Shown: positions 35,100 through 45,935, counted from the first letter of the stretch. The stretch: 64,000 nucleotides of DNA from Alistipes sp. (GCA_017937765.1 JAGBCY010000028.1:1-64000), one strand, 5' to 3'. Made by a program: numbers and translations. The notes: a model not told the origin generated them from the sequence alone.

Positions 35100-36344
35100 T
35101 TATTTAAACGCTTTATTGCCGATATCGGTGCGATGAAATAGATTCTCACACTCGATCTTGGCAATCTCTTCGCGAGCCTTGGTCTGCGCCTCCTTGAGCG
35201 TCGCTGCCGCGGCAACAACAATCATCACACGACCACCAGCCGTGACCAAAGCTCCATCCTTCATAGCAGTACCCATATGGTAAATCTTAGACTCCACACG
35301 CTCCGTACCACCAATCACGTAGCCCTTATCATAACCTCCGGGATAACCCTTAGAGGCAAGGACGATACCCAACGTGGCCTCGTCGCTCCACTCTGCCTCG
35401 GGCTGCTCGTCGCTTGCAACCGCCATAAACAGATCCACTGCATCGCTCTTCAAACGAGGCAATACCACCTCCGTTTCGGGATCGCCAAAGCGCGCATTGA
35501 ACTCGATAACCTTGATACCCTGAGGTGTCTTCATAAGACCACCATAGAGCACACCCGTGAAGGGGCGACCCTCCTCGACAAGGGCATCGGCAACACGCTG
35601 CATAATCTTTTCCATAGCATAGGCGTGATCCTCGACCGTAACAAACGGTAACTCGGTATATGCACCCATACCGCCCGTATTCGGACCCTCGTCGTTGTCG
35701 TAAGCTCGCTTATGATCCTGAGCCACAGGCATAGGACAAATCTTCGAGCCCGCCACGAAGCACATCAACGAGAACTCCTCGCCGGTAAGAAACTCCTCGA
35801 TAACTACCCTACCATCACCATACTTCGTATCGAGAAGCATATCGCGAAGTGCAGCCTCAGCCTCCTCCATCGTGGTGGCAATTACCACACCCTTACCTGC
35901 GGCCAAGCCATCATACTTGAGTACCGTGGGGAGCGTGCCACGACGAACATATGCCATAGCCTCCTCATAGTCTGTAAACGTAGCATAGTCGGCCGTGGGC
36001 ACGTCGTACTTCTTCATCAGTCGCTTAGCAAAATCCTTGCTCGACTCGATTTCGGTTGCCGCCTGTGTAGGGCCAAAGATCTTGAGTCCCGCCTCGCGGA
36101 AGCGGTCCACCACACCAACTGCCAAAGCTGCCTCGGGGCCTACGACCGTGAGGTCAATGGCATTTGTCTGTGCAAAGTCAAGGAGCTTATCTACCTCAGT
36201 ATCCTTGATCGCCACACATTCGGCCAGCTGTGCTATACCAGCATTTCCCGGCGCGGCATATATCTTTTCTGCTTTAGGCGAGCGTGCGATAGCCTCGACA
36301 ATAGCGTGCTCACGTCCACCCGAACCAATAACTAATATTTTCAT
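35100..36344 (-). CDS. purD: Phosphoribosylamine-glycine ligase (GAR synthetase)
   Basis: An ATP-grasp ligase joining phosphoribosylamine to glycine, the second purine step. 414 residues from the ATG at 36344, where the protein opens MKILVIGSGGREHAI as in the family; an in-frame ATG three codons earlier (36353) is possible. ATP-grasp features: LKYDGLAAGKGVVIA, FNARFGDPETEV. 16 bases after purH. Confidence 0.97.
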   Translation of the reverse strand: MKILVIGSGGREHAIVEAIARSPKAEKIYAAPGNAGIAQLAECVAIKDTEVDKLLDFAQTNAIDLTVVGPEAALAVGVVDRFREAGLKIFGPTQAATEIESSKDFAKRLMKKYDVPTADYATFTDYEEAMAYVRRGTLPTVLKYDGLAAGKGVVIATTMEEAEAALRDMLLDTKYGDGRVVIEEFLTGEEFSLMCFVAGSKICPMPVAQDHKRAYDNDEGPNTGGMGAYTELPFVTVEDHAYAMEKIMQRVADALVEEGRPFTGVLYGGLMKTPQGIKVIEFNARFGDPETEVVLPRLKSDAVDLFMAVASDEQPEAEWSDEATLGIVLASKGYPGGYDKGYVIGGTERVESKIYHMGTAMKDGALVTAGGRVMIVVAAAATLKEAQTKAREEIAKIECENLFHRTDIGNKAFK

Positions 36345-36359
36345 CTTACGCATCTAATT

Positions 36360-37889
36360 TTAATGCTTAAAATGGCGCATTCCCGTCATAAGCATAACCA
36401 TATTACACTCATTAGCCTTCTTCACCGAGTCCTCATCGCGAACGCTGCCACCGGGCTGAACGATAGCCACAACGCCATACTTCTGGGCGAGAGTCACCGT
36501 GTCATCAAATGGGAGGAAGCCATCCGATGCAAGCACAAGGCCCTCGGTAAAGCCTGCTGCCTGAGCCTGCTTCAGAGCGATCTCCGCCGAGCCTACGCGG
36601 TTCATCTGACCGGCTCCAACACCCACGGTGTGACCATCCTTGACAACGGCAATGGCATTCGACTTAACGTGCTTAACTATCCTCCAGCCGAAGTTCATAT
36701 CCTCGAGCTCCGAAGCCGTGGGCTTACGGTCAGTTATGCACATATCGGCCACAACCTCCTTAGTCTCGGTATCGAGTTCCTGAACGAGGAGACCTCCATT
36801 TACCGATACGTACTGCGTCTGCTTCTCGACCGAGGCGGCCATATTTACCTGCAACAGACGAAGGTTCTTCTTCGTAGAGAGCACCTCGAGAGCCTCCTCA
36901 GAGAATGACGGAGCCATAATAATCTCGAGGAAGATAGGCTTCATAAGCTCGGCAACCTCCTTCGTAAGCTCGCGGTTGACAGCCACGATACCACCAAAGA
37001 TGCTCACCTTATCGGCCTCGTAGGCCTTCTCCCACGCCTCCTTGATATCCTTACCAATAGCCGCACCGCAAGGGTTCATATGCTTGAGACCCACAGCAAA
37101 TGGTTCTGAGAACTCGCGCACGATGCAGAGCGCAGCATTGGCATCCTGGATGTTGTTGTACGACATCTCCTTACCGCCGAGCTGCTTAGCCGTAGCCAAC
37201 GAGTATGATACCTCGTCCGCCGTGCGGTAGAACTTAGCCGACTGGTGGGGATTCTCGCCATAGCGCAACGTCTGCACGAGGTCGAACGATGCAAAGAGCT
37301 TCTCGTTGAGCTCGGCCTGCTTGCGCATATACGTAGCGATACACATATCATACTCGGCAGTGTGGGTGTAGGCCTTTGCCGAGAGCTCGAGACGTGTTGC
37401 ACGCTCGGTGTTACCATTAGCCTCAATCTCGGCGATGATGCGAGCATAGTCCTCGGGATCGCACACAACCGTCACATCGCGGTAGTTCTTGGCCGCCGAG
37501 CGGAGCATTGAGGGGCCGCCGATGTCGATATTCTCGATGGCATCCTCCATCTTAACATCGGGCTTCGAGATTGTCTGGCGGAAGGGGTATAGGTTTACGC
37601 ACACCATATCAATAAATTCGATGGCGTTATCCTTCAAAGCCTTGAGGTGGCTCTCATCATCGCGACGTGCCAACAGGCCGCCGTGAACCTTAGGATGGAG
37701 CGTCTTAACACGGCCATCGCAAATCTCGGGGAAGCCCGTAACATCGCTAATGCCGATAGTCTCCACGCCGCTCTCCTCGAGGAGCTTCTGCGTGCCGCCC
37801 GTGGCAATTATTTCCCAGCCCAGACGACGAAGGTCCTTACAAAAATCTACAACGCCCGTCTTATCGCTAACGCTAACTAATGCTCTCAT
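36360..37889 (-). CDS. purH: Bifunctional AICAR transformylase / IMP cyclohydrolase
   Basis: It catalyses the last two steps to IMP. 509 residues: an N-terminal MGS-like cyclohydrolase domain (1-190: VSDKTGVVDF, IIATGGTQKLLEE, VKTLHPKVHGG) and a C-terminal transformylase domain (RYGENPHQSA, the catalytic KHMNPCGAAIG, ASDGFLPFDD). It uses 10-formyl-THF made by FolD. Starts three bases after purN. Confidence 0.98.
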   Translation of the reverse strand: MRALVSVSDKTGVVDFCKDLRRLGWEIIATGGTQKLLEESGVETIGISDVTGFPEICDGRVKTLHPKVHGGLLARRDDESHLKALKDNAIEFIDMVCVNLYPFRQTISKPDVKMEDAIENIDIGGPSMLRSAAKNYRDVTVVCDPEDYARIIAEIEANGNTERATRLELSAKAYTHTAEYDMCIATYMRKQAELNEKLFASFDLVQTLRYGENPHQSAKFYRTADEVSYSLATAKQLGGKEMSYNNIQDANAALCIVREFSEPFAVGLKHMNPCGAAIGKDIKEAWEKAYEADKVSIFGGIVAVNRELTKEVAELMKPIFLEIIMAPSFSEEALEVLSTKKNLRLLQVNMAASVEKQTQYVSVNGGLLVQELDTETKEVVADMCITDRKPTASELEDMNFGWRIVKHVKSNAIAVVKDGHTVGVGAGQMNRVGSAEIALKQAQAAGFTEGLVLASDGFLPFDDTVTLAQKYGVVAIVQPGGSVRDEDSVKKANECNMVMLMTGMRHFKH

Positions 37890-37892
37890 ATC

Positions 37893-38474
37893 TTATAATC
37901 TGTATTTCTTTGTTATCAGTTTGTTAATGGTCTTAACATAGAGCTTATGTTCTATGCTGTGAATCAGGTTTGTGAGCTCCTCGATATCGTTACCCTCATA
38001 GACAACGGCACCCTGGTCGATAATGCGGCCACCATCCAACGTTTCATCCACGAAGTGTGTCGTAGCACCAAAGATCTTTACGCCGTAATCGACAGCATCT
38101 TGAATGGCGTGCGCACCCTTAAACGAGGGCAACAGCGAAGGGTGGATGTTTACGATACGCTGCTCATAACGCTCGAGCAATACCCTGCCCACGATACGCA
38201 TATAGCCGGCAAGACAAACGAAGTCTACGCCACGCTCGTCGAGCATATCGGCCAAAACGGTCTCATAGGACTCCCTCGACTCATAGTCCTTGGGGTTAAA
38301 GGCGAAGCTCTCCGTCGCATAACGCTTAGCGCGCTCGAGCACCTTAGCTCCAGGCTTATCACACACCAAAAGCACCACGTCGCCTTCGATGCGCCCATCG
38401 CGGCAAGCCTCGACAATAGCCTCGTAGTTACTGCCACTACCGCTTGCAAACACAGCAATCTTGGCTCTCTTCAT
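37893..38474 (-). CDS. purN: Phosphoribosylglycinamide formyltransferase
   Basis: It transfers a formyl group from 10-formyl-THF to GAR. 193 residues. FASGSGSNYEAI (9-20) binds phosphate, and NIHPSLLPSFKG with the later VDETLDGGRIIDQ supply the catalytic Asn, His and Asp. A folate-dependent enzyme rather than the ATP/formate type PurT. 13 bases after purM. Confidence 0.97.
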   Translation of the reverse strand: MKRAKIAVFASGSGSNYEAIVEACRDGRIEGDVVLLVCDKPGAKVLERAKRYATESFAFNPKDYESRESYETVLADMLDERGVDFVCLAGYMRIVGRVLLERYEQRIVNIHPSLLPSFKGAHAIQDAVDYGVKIFGATTHFVDETLDGGRIIDQGAVVYEGNDIEELTNLIHSIEHKLYVKTINKLITKKYRL

Positions 38475-38487
38475 AGCTCTTCCTATT

Positions 38488-39516
38488 TTAGATGATAGTT
38501 ACACCCTCACCCTCCGTTACACGACCGATGACCGAGGCCTTCTCGCCACACTCCTCGAGGATGGCAATAGCACGCTGGGCATCACTCTCAGGAAGGGCGA
38601 TAACCATACCTATACCCATATTGAAGATGTTGAACATCTCACGGTGGCCGACCTTGCCATACTTCTCCAAGAGGCGGAAGACGGGAAGAATCTCCCACGT
38701 ACCCTCCTTAACCTCTACGCCCTGACCATCCTTCAAGATGCGGGGGATATTCTCATCGAAACCACCGCCCGTGATGTGGCTGATTCCGTGGACATCGCAC
38801 TCGGCAATGACCTTCAGTACCTGCTTAACATAGATACGCGTGGGCTCCAACAACGCCTCGCCGAGCGTACGACCAGGAATCTCGGGATACGTCTCGCCCA
38901 GTTTAAGACCGTTATCGCTAACCACCTTACGCACGAGGCTGAAGCCGTTAGAGTGAACACCGCTCGAGGCGATACCAACCAACACGTCACCAACCTTTAC
39001 ACGCTCACCGGCGTCGATGAGCTTCGCGCGCTCGACAACACCCACCGTGAAACCAGCGATGTCGTACTCGCCATCCTGATACATACCAGGCATCTCGGCA
39101 GTCTCGCCACCAACCAGTGCACAACCAGCCTGACGGCAACCCTCGGCGACACCCGAAACAATGGCCTCAACCTTAGCAGGCTCGTTGTGACCGACAGCCA
39201 CATAGTCAAGGAACACAAGGGGCTCGGCACCCTGAGCCAACACGTCGTTGACACACATAGCAACAGCGTCGATACCAATAGTATCGTGCTTATCCATCTC
39301 GAACGCCAACTTCAGCTTCGTACCGACGCCATCGGTGCCACTAACGAGCACAGGCTCCTTGATATTTAACTCAGCGAGGTTGAACATACCGCCAAACGCT
39401 CCGATATTACCCATCGAACCAACACGCTTGGTTGATGCCACGTGCGACTTAATGCGTCGTACCACTTCGTAACCGGCCTCGAGATTTACACCGGCAGCTT
39501 CATAACTCTTTGCCAT
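38488..39516 (-). CDS. purM: Phosphoribosylformylglycinamidine cyclo-ligase (AIR synthetase)
   Basis: It closes the imidazole ring of FGAM with ATP to give AIR. 342 residues with the PurM-fold signatures [33 protein letters not shown], and [13 protein letters not shown]. In the operon between purF and purN, with 12-13 base gaps on both sides. Confidence 0.97.
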   Translation of the reverse strand: MAKSYEAAGVNLEAGYEVVRRIKSHVASTKRVGSMGNIGAFGGMFNLAELNIKEPVLVSGTDGVGTKLKLAFEMDKHDTIGIDAVAMCVNDVLAQGAEPLVFLDYVAVGHNEPAKVEAIVSGVAEGCRQAGCALVGGETAEMPGMYQDGEYDIAGFTVGVVERAKLIDAGERVKVGDVLVGIASSGVHSNGFSLVRKVVSDNGLKLGETYPEIPGRTLGEALLEPTRIYVKQVLKVIAECDVHGISHITGGGFDENIPRILKDGQGVEVKEGTWEILPVFRLLEKYGKVGHREMFNIFNMGIGMVIALPESDAQRAIAILEECGEKASVIGRVTEGEGVTII

Positions 39517-39528
39517 ACCTATATATTT

Positions 39529-40932
39529 TTATTTATTATTCAACTTATTCTGATATAACGACGTCGGGTAACAGCCATTAAAGCAGGCCATACACAACTC
39601 TTGTCGATTACCCGCCTTAAGCAACGACTCTTCGGTAAGGAACTCCAACGAGTCGGCCTCGATAGCCTTACGGGCCTCATCCTTCGTATGTCGAGCACAT
39701 AGAAGCTCCTCTCTTGTCGACATATCGATGCCGTAGAAGCAGGGATTAGTAATCGCGGGGCTGGCGATACGCACGTGAACCTCCTTAGCTCCCGCCTCCT
39801 TTAACAGACGTACGATTCGCAACGACGTCGTGCCGCGCACGATAGAGTCATCGATCAGCACCACCGACTTATCCTTAACCAGCGAGCGCACGGCCGAGAG
39901 CTTCATACGCACGCCCTTCTCGCGCATCTCCTGCGATGGCTGGATAAACGTGCGGGCGATATACTTATTCTTGATGAGTCCCATCTCGTAGGGTATGCCG
40001 CTGGCCTCCGAGAAGCCGATGGCAGCACTGATACTCGAGTCGGGCACGCCGATAACCACGTCGGCCTTGATGGGCGACTGCTCGTATAGATAGCGACCCG
40101 TGAGCTTACGGAACGAGTGTACGTTGCAACCCTCGATATCGCTATCGGGACGAGCAAAGTAGATATACTCCATAGCGCACATTAGGTGACGCTGGAAGAG
40201 CGAGTAGTTGTTCGAACGAATGCCGTGGTGGTCGATAGTAACGATCTCACCCGGCTCAATATCGCGGATAAACTCCGCACCGATGATATCCAAGGCGCAG
40301 GTCTCCGAGCTAACAACATAGCCATCACCGAGCTTACCGATAGACAGAGGTCTAAGGCCGTGCTTGTCGCGGCAAGCATAGATACGATTCTTGGTCATAA
40401 TGAGGAAGGCAAAAGCACCCTCCAACATATTCAGAGCCTCGATGATGTTGTCGATACGGTTCTTCTCGCCCTTATCCTTCTTGATAAGGTGAGCCAGAAG
40501 TTCGCTATCCGACGATGAGTGGAACAGCGAACCGCGCACCTCCAAGTAATGCGCAAGCTCCTTCGAGTTCACGAGGTTACCGTTGTGTGCCAGCGCGAAG
40601 TCACCCGTATAGTGGTTAAACGAGAAGGGCTGCACGTTGTTCGCACCACCGCCACCCGTTGTCGAGTAGCGCACGTGGCCGATAGCAATTCGCCCCTTAA
40701 GCGTCGAGAGTTTCTGCTGGTTAAAGACCTCCGTAACGAGGCCCTCGCCCTTGACCGTATGGAGCTTATCGCCATCGAAGGCCGAGATACCGCACGCCTC
40801 TTGACCACGATGTTGCAGAGCGTGCAGACCGTAGTAGACAAGGTTCGGCGCATCGTTAACACCAAAGATACCAAAGACACCACACTCCTCGTGCAGGTCG
40901 TCGCCATATATATCCAATGAATCCTTTAGCAT
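39529..40932 (-). CDS. purF: Amidophosphoribosyltransferase, 4Fe-4S type
   Basis: First committed step: PRPP plus glutamine to phosphoribosylamine. 467 residues. Catalytic Cys17 in EECGVFGIFG is preceded by a 16-residue propeptide, as in the Bacillus-type enzyme. The four cluster cysteines can be seen in EGCNVHS, NPCFYG and ELCMACF, so it should hold a 4Fe-4S cluster. The PRPP loop VLIDDSIVRGTT is intact. Likely subject to AMP/GMP feedback, as known in the family. Confidence 0.97.
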   Translation of the reverse strand: MLKDSLDIYGDDLHEECGVFGIFGVNDAPNLVYYGLHALQHRGQEACGISAFDGDKLHTVKGEGLVTEVFNQQKLSTLKGRIAIGHVRYSTTGGGGANNVQPFSFNHYTGDFALAHNGNLVNSKELAHYLEVRGSLFHSSSDSELLAHLIKKDKGEKNRIDNIIEALNMLEGAFAFLIMTKNRIYACRDKHGLRPLSIGKLGDGYVVSSETCALDIIGAEFIRDIEPGEIVTIDHHGIRSNNYSLFQRHLMCAMEYIYFARPDSDIEGCNVHSFRKLTGRYLYEQSPIKADVVIGVPDSSISAAIGFSEASGIPYEMGLIKNKYIARTFIQPSQEMREKGVRMKLSAVRSLVKDKSVVLIDDSIVRGTTSLRIVRLLKEAGAKEVHVRIASPAITNPCFYGIDMSTREELLCARHTKDEARKAIEADSLEFLTEESLLKAGNRQELCMACFNGCYPTSLYQNKLNNK

Positions 40933-40937
40933 ACCTA

Positions 40938-41657
40938 TTATTTATTAAGTACGTTAGCGAGGCGGTCTGCCACCTCCTGATATACCTCTCCTACGCGGCC
41001 CAAGTCGCGACGGAAACGATCCTTATCCATACGCTCGCCGGTGGTCGCATCCCACAGACGGCAGGTGTCGGGCGTGAGCTCGTCGGCCAGTACAAGCGAG
41101 CCATCCGCCGCACGACCAAACTCGATCTTGAAGTCAACGAGACGTATGCCCGCCTTAGCGTATAGCTCCATAAGCAGAGTATTAACTCGTGTCGATACCT
41201 CGTAGATAACATCTAACTCCTCGTAGCTAACAAGTCCTAAGGCCACGGCGTGGTGGTCGTTGATAAGCGGATCGCCCAACTCGGTGTCGCGAAGGCATAG
41301 GTCGAATACCGTGTTTGCGGGAACGATACCCTCTTCGATGCCGAGACGCTTAGCCATAGAGCCGGCTATGACGTTACGGACAATGACCTCGATGGGGATA
41401 TGCTTCACGAGACGGCACTGCTGGTCGCTATCGCTGAGTCGCTTAACGAAGTGTGTCGCAATGCCACACTCGTTAAGATAGCCAAGCACCATCGACGAGA
41501 TGCTACAATTCATCTTCGCCTTATTCTCAATTCTTGCCCCCTTGATATTGTAGAAGGCGGCAATGTAGTCCTTGAAGCGGATGACGATATCCTCGTCGCC
41601 CTCGCCTTTGTAGACCACCTTGCTACTGCCATTATATAGAATCTGCGACTCCATCAT
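40938..41657 (-). CDS. purC: SAICAR synthetase
   Basis: It joins CAIR and aspartate with ATP. 239 residues from the ATG at 41657, one base after the purL stop; a second ATG follows immediately (41654). YNGSSKVVYKGEGDED at the start, then THFVKRLSD, VRNVIAGSMAKRLG and LVDFKIEFGR are conserved. An upstream in-frame start would overlap purL by 29 bases and is not favoured. Confidence 0.97.
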   Translation of the reverse strand: MMESQILYNGSSKVVYKGEGDEDIVIRFKDYIAAFYNIKGARIENKAKMNCSISSMVLGYLNECGIATHFVKRLSDSDQQCRLVKHIPIEVIVRNVIAGSMAKRLGIEEGIVPANTVFDLCLRDTELGDPLINDHHAVALGLVSYEELDVIYEVSTRVNTLLMELYAKAGIRLVDFKIEFGRAADGSLVLADELTPDTCRLWDATTGERMDKDRFRRDLGRVGEVYQEVADRLANVLNK

Positions 41658-41658
41658 A

Positions 41659-44600
41659 TTATCTCTTGGTAAAGTAGTTAACGGCATTCGAGAAGATATC
41701 CTGAACCTTCTCGCCGTAGATATTCTTCATAAGGTCGCGCTCGTAACGCTCGGTGTGGCCCATCTTGCCGAGGATTTGACCACTGGGGTCGATGATACCC
41801 TCGATACCGAAGCTCGAGACATTGGGGTTACAGGGCGAGTCGGTCGTAGGACGGCCCTCAGCATCTACATACTGGAACGCCACCTGACCATTGCGGAAGA
41901 GCTCCTCGGCCAACTCGTCGCTAACGACGAACTTACCCTCGCCGTGGCTCACAGCGATAGAGTGGATATCGCCAACCTCAAACGACTGCAACCAGGGCGA
42001 TGCCACGGTGCCGACGCGTGTAGATACCACCTGCGAGATATGGCGGTTGATATCGTTACGGAACAGCGTGGGCGATGCCTTTGTGACCATACCCAAGCGG
42101 CCATAGGGCAGAAGGCCCGACTTAACCAACGCCTGGAAACCGTTACATATACCGAGCATCAAGCCGCCACGATCGAGCAACGCGTGGATAGCATCTGCAA
42201 CGCTCTTATTATTCAATACGTTTGCAATAAACTTACCGCTGCCATCGGGCTCATCACCTGCCGAGAAGCCTCCGGCCAAAGCCATAATATGGCAACGCTC
42301 GATGCACTTGGTCATCTCCTCGATTGAGCTAAGGACATCCTCACCCGTGAGGTTCTTGAACACCGCGACCTCAACCTCGGCACCTGCACGCTCAAAGGCA
42401 CGAGCAGTATCGTAATCACAGTTGGTGCCGGGGAATACGGGGATAAAGACTCTCACCTTATCAACCCTCTCACCCTGATACTCCTTGGCGTGCAAGCGAC
42501 CCTCGCTCACACGTGTGGGCTCGCCAGCCTTACCCTTATCGGCATAGACCGCAGTGTACTTTGTGGTGTTTGCCTCCAACAATTCGTCGATATGCAGGCG
42601 TGTGCCATTGATGAAGATTGCCTCCTCTGATACGGTCTCACCGATAAGCTCTGCCGCGGGGAAATTAAGCGTACGGCGTGCTTCGACAACAATAGAGCCG
42701 TATGACAAGTTATAGAGCATCTGCTCGTCGCACTCCAGCGCAGCACCTACTCTATTACCAAACGACATCTTCGCAACGGCCTCCGCAACACCACCGAAGC
42801 CTACGGCATAGGCCGAAACGATATCGCCCTGAGCGATCTTATCCGACACGAAGTCGAAGTTGCGCTTCAGCTCGTCAGTCGAGGGCATATAGTTAGCCTC
42901 GGGCGTATGGCGAATGATGTAGAGCTTATGACCAGCCTCCTTAAACTCGGGGCTAATGACCGTGCGTGCATCCACCGTCGTGATACCAAAGGCCATAAGC
43001 ATAGGGGGCACATTGATATCGCGGAACGTACCGCTCATCGAGTCCTTACCGCCAATCGACGGGAGGCCCAACTCCACCTGCATCTTCAGAGCACCGAGCA
43101 ACGCAGCAAGGGGCTTACCCCACGACTTAGCGTCGGTCATACGCTCGAAGTACTCCTGATACGAGAAGCGCATACCGTCGTAGCGAGCACCTGCTGCCAC
43201 AACCTTAGCACAAGCATCAACCACTGCATAGGCGGCACCGTGATAGGGGCTCCACTTAGCGATATAGGGGTTATAACCAAAGGCCATAATACTTGCCGTA
43301 TTTGTATAGCCGCCACCAACGGGCAACTTCTGAACTGACACCTGTGTCTCGGTAGTCTGAGTCTTTCCACCATAGGGCATCAAGACAGTCGAGGCACCGA
43401 TCGTCGAGTCGAACATCTCGATAAGACCCTTCTGCGAAACGACGTTATCGTCCGCAAGGTTGGTCTTCATACGCTTAGTGGTGGTAGCTCCCTCCACCTT
43501 GCGCTCGAACGGATTGCGGTTCTCCACCTCACCGAGGCAGATCTTTGTATAGTGCTTGGCACCTGCCGAGTCGATGAAATCGCGCGAGAGGTCAACAACA
43601 ACCTTATCGCCCCAGTACATACGCATACGGCGCGTGTCCGTAACGTCGGCAACATAGGTAACCTCCACATTCTCCTCGTGACAGAGAGCCATAAACTTCT
43701 CCATATCCTTGCGTTCGATAACCACCGACATACGCTCCTGCGACTCCGAGATAGCGAGCTCCGAGAAGTTCAAGCCATCGTACTTCGTAGGCACGCGGTC
43801 GAGGTAGATATCCAGACCATCGGTAAGCTCGCCGATAGCCACGCTCACACCTCCTGCACCAAAGTCATTCGACTTCTTAATAAGGCGTGTCACATCGCCA
43901 CGGCGGAACAGACGTGCGAGCTTGCGCTCCTCGGGAGCATTACCCTTCTGCACCTCCGAACTACACTCCTCCAGCGAACTAAGCGTATGCTCCTTAGACG
44001 ATCCCGTAGCACCGCCCACGCCATCACGGCCCGTGCGGCCGCCGAGCAACAGCACAACATCGCCCGCAGCAGGACTCTCGCGACGTACGTTCTCGGCCTT
44101 TACAGCACCGACAACGGCACCCACCTCCATACGCTTAGCCACGTAGTCGGGGTGGTAGACCTCGCGGACGTGTGTCGTAGCAAGACCAATCTGGTTACCA
44201 TAGCTCGAGTAACCGGCAGCAGCCTTGGTCGAGATGATACGCTGCGGCAGCTTACCCTCCATAGTCTCGCCCACGGGCTTATAGATATCACCTGCACCCG
44301 TCACACGCATAGCCTGATATACGTAGCTACGGCCTGACAACGGGTCGCGGATAGCACCGCCAAGACAGGTTGAAGCACCACCGAAAGGCTCAATCTCAGT
44401 GGGGTGATTATGTGTCTCGTTCTTAAACTGCAACAGCCAACGCTCCATAACGCCATCTACATCCACATTCACAAAGATGCTACAAGCGTTATTCTCCTCG
44501 CTCTGCTCCATATCATCGAGCTTACCGCACTTCTTCAAGTAGCGAGCACCAATGGTTGCAAGCTCCATAAGGCAGAGGCTCTTCTGCTCGCGGCCAAGCT

Positions 44601-45366
44601 CCTTGCGGATACGGCGCATAAGCTCGAGCGACTCCTCGAACTCCTCGCGCATAAACGACTCGTCGAGCGTGATCTCCTCGATCTCGGTTGTAAATGTTGT
44701 GTGACGGCAGTGGTCGCTCCAGTATGTATCCAAGATGCGGAGCTCGGTCTCCACGGGGTCGCGGCCCTCCTCACGGAAATAGTTGACAACCTCACGCAGA
44801 TCGTCGGCATTCATCGCAAGACCGTTAGTCTTACAATAGGGAGCCAACTCCTCCTCTTTCATATCGCGGAAACCCTCCAATACAGCCACGGGCTTAACCT
44901 CGGCACTCTCCATATCCGAGAGCACATCAAGATTCTTTTTGCGCGACTCCACGGCGTTGATGAGGTACTTCTCGATGCGGGCCATAGCCTCCGCATCGAC
45001 ACTCTCGTCGAAGATATAGAGGCGCGATGACTTGATCTTCACCTCGGCATTAGGCTCGATAAGGTGAACACAATCGACAGCCGAAGCGGCACGCTGGTCG
45101 AACTGACCGGGGAGATACTCTACGGCGAGCATAGGCTTACCCTCAGCATCGCACTCGTCGGTAACCGAGTCGGTAACGACCTCACCAAATACGCTGTAAC
45201 GGCTCTTCTCAAGAAGCTCGTCCGAGAAACCAAACAGGTCGTACACATTTACGAAGCGCAGATGCTCGATGCTAAGACCGAGGTTCGTATTAAGCTCCTT
45301 GCGCAACGTCTCGGCCTCGACCTGGAAGCGCGAATACTTCTCAACAAATATGCGGCGATTCTTCAT
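41659..45366 (-). CDS. purL: Phosphoribosylformylglycinamidine synthase, single-chain
   Basis: It turns FGAR into FGAM using glutamine. 1,235 residues in one chain, as in E. coli, in place of the three-protein PurLQS. The N-terminal domain is followed by two PurM-like halves (SDHCRHTTFTTEIEEI, FKNETHNHPTEIEPFGGA, and later PSIGGKDSMSGTF) and a C-terminal class I glutaminase domain beginning VRVFIPVFPGTNCDYDTARA, with the nucleophile in LGICNGFQAL. The ATG at 45366 is preferred to a TTG two codons earlier. Confidence 0.98.
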   Translation of the reverse strand: MKNRRIFVEKYSRFQVEAETLRKELNTNLGLSIEHLRFVNVYDLFGFSDELLEKSRYSVFGEVVTDSVTDECDAEGKPMLAVEYLPGQFDQRAASAVDCVHLIEPNAEVKIKSSRLYIFDESVDAEAMARIEKYLINAVESRKKNLDVLSDMESAEVKPVAVLEGFRDMKEEELAPYCKTNGLAMNADDLREVVNYFREEGRDPVETELRILDTYWSDHCRHTTFTTEIEEITLDESFMREEFEESLELMRRIRKELGREQKSLCLMELATIGARYLKKCGKLDDMEQSEENNACSIFVNVDVDGVMERWLLQFKNETHNHPTEIEPFGGASTCLGGAIRDPLSGRSYVYQAMRVTGAGDIYKPVGETMEGKLPQRIISTKAAAGYSSYGNQIGLATTHVREVYHPDYVAKRMEVGAVVGAVKAENVRRESPAAGDVVLLLGGRTGRDGVGGATGSSKEHTLSSLEECSSEVQKGNAPEERKLARLFRRGDVTRLIKKSNDFGAGGVSVAIGELTDGLDIYLDRVPTKYDGLNFSELAISESQERMSVVIERKDMEKFMALCHEENVEVTYVADVTDTRRMRMYWGDKVVVDLSRDFIDSAGAKHYTKICLGEVENRNPFERKVEGATTTKRMKTNLADDNVVSQKGLIEMFDSTIGASTVLMPYGGKTQTTETQVSVQKLPVGGGYTNTASIMAFGYNPYIAKWSPYHGAAYAVVDACAKVVAAGARYDGMRFSYQEYFERMTDAKSWGKPLAALLGALKMQVELGLPSIGGKDSMSGTFRDINVPPMLMAFGITTVDARTVISPEFKEAGHKLYIIRHTPEANYMPSTDELKRNFDFVSDKIAQGDIVSAYAVGFGGVAEAVAKMSFGNRVGAALECDEQMLYNLSYGSIVVEARRTLNFPAAELIGETVSEEAIFINGTRLHIDELLEANTTKYTAVYADKGKAGEPTRVSEGRLHAKEYQGERVDKVRVFIPVFPGTNCDYDTARAFERAGAEVEVAVFKNLTGEDVLSSIEEMTKCIERCHIMALAGGFSAGDEPDGSGKFIANVLNNKSVADAIHALLDRGGLMLGICNGFQALVKSGLLPYGRLGMVTKASPTLFRNDINRHISQVVSTRVGTVASPWLQSFEVGDIHSIAVSHGEGKFVVSDELAEELFRNGQVAFQYVDAEGRPTTDSPCNPNVSSFGIEGIIDPSGQILGKMGHTERYERDLMKNIYGEKVQDIFSNAVNYFTKR

Positions 45367-45399
45367 AATCAATAGTCTGATGTTAGGGGATTAAGATTA

Positions 45400-45867
45400 T
45401 TACAACTCCGAAGCAAGAACCTTATCGGTCTGTGCCTTACGGAACGCCAAGAGACGCTCCTCGAGAGCCTTATCCGTGAGCGCGAAAATCGAGGCTGCGA
45501 TGAGAGCAGCGTTCTTTGCACCGTTGATTGCCGTTGTCGACACGGGGATACCGCCGGGCATCTGTACGATCGAGAGCAATGAATCAAGGCCGCCGAGAGC
45601 CGAGGTCTTGATAGGCACACCGATTACGGGTACGGTGGTAAGAGCCGCAGTAACACCCGCAACGTGGGCTGCACCACCGGCACCAGCGATGATAGCACCA
45701 ATGCCACGCTCACGAGCCGTGGTGGCATACTCAAACATAAGCTGAGGAGTACGGTGCGCACTAATCACACGCTTCTCATACTCAATACCCAACTCCTCCA
45801 AAGTCTCGACTGCGGCCTTCATAATATCCCAGTCGCTGGTTGAACCCATAATAACTGCTACTTTCAT
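45400..45867 (-). CDS. purE: 5-(carboxyamino)imidazole ribonucleotide mutase, class I type
   Basis: It moves the carboxyl of N5-CAIR to give CAIR. 155 residues with MGSTSDWDIM, ISAHRTPQ and AGAGGAAHVAGV. The sequence resembles the class I enzyme, which needs PurK to make N5-CAIR; no purK is in this window, so it must lie elsewhere or the enzyme uses AIR plus CO2. First enzyme gene of the operon; no clear promoter was found in the 73 bases before it. Confidence 0.95.
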   Translation of the reverse strand: MKVAVIMGSTSDWDIMKAAVETLEELGIEYEKRVISAHRTPQLMFEYATTARERGIGAIIAGAGGAAHVAGVTAALTTVPVIGVPIKTSALGGLDSLLSIVQMPGGIPVSTTAINGAKNAALIAASIFALTDKALEERLLAFRKAQTDKVLASEL

Positions 45868-45904
45868 AATCTCGATATTTTAATTACACATATTTACAAA
45901 ACAA

Positions 45905-45935
45905 AGACCGCCAACACACTATGTATCAGCGGTCT
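45905..45935 (-). terminator. Hairpin with T-rich tail between the small ORF and purE
   Basis: A 7-bp stem (45905-45911 with 45929-45935) and a 17-base loop; on the minus strand it is followed by TTGTTTTGT. It may end the small-ORF transcript or act as an attenuator for the purine operon. Confidence 0.5.

Noticed and set aside
41620..44337. Long plus-strand frames across purL
   Set aside because: They mirror the codon structure of purL on the other strand and have no family signatures.
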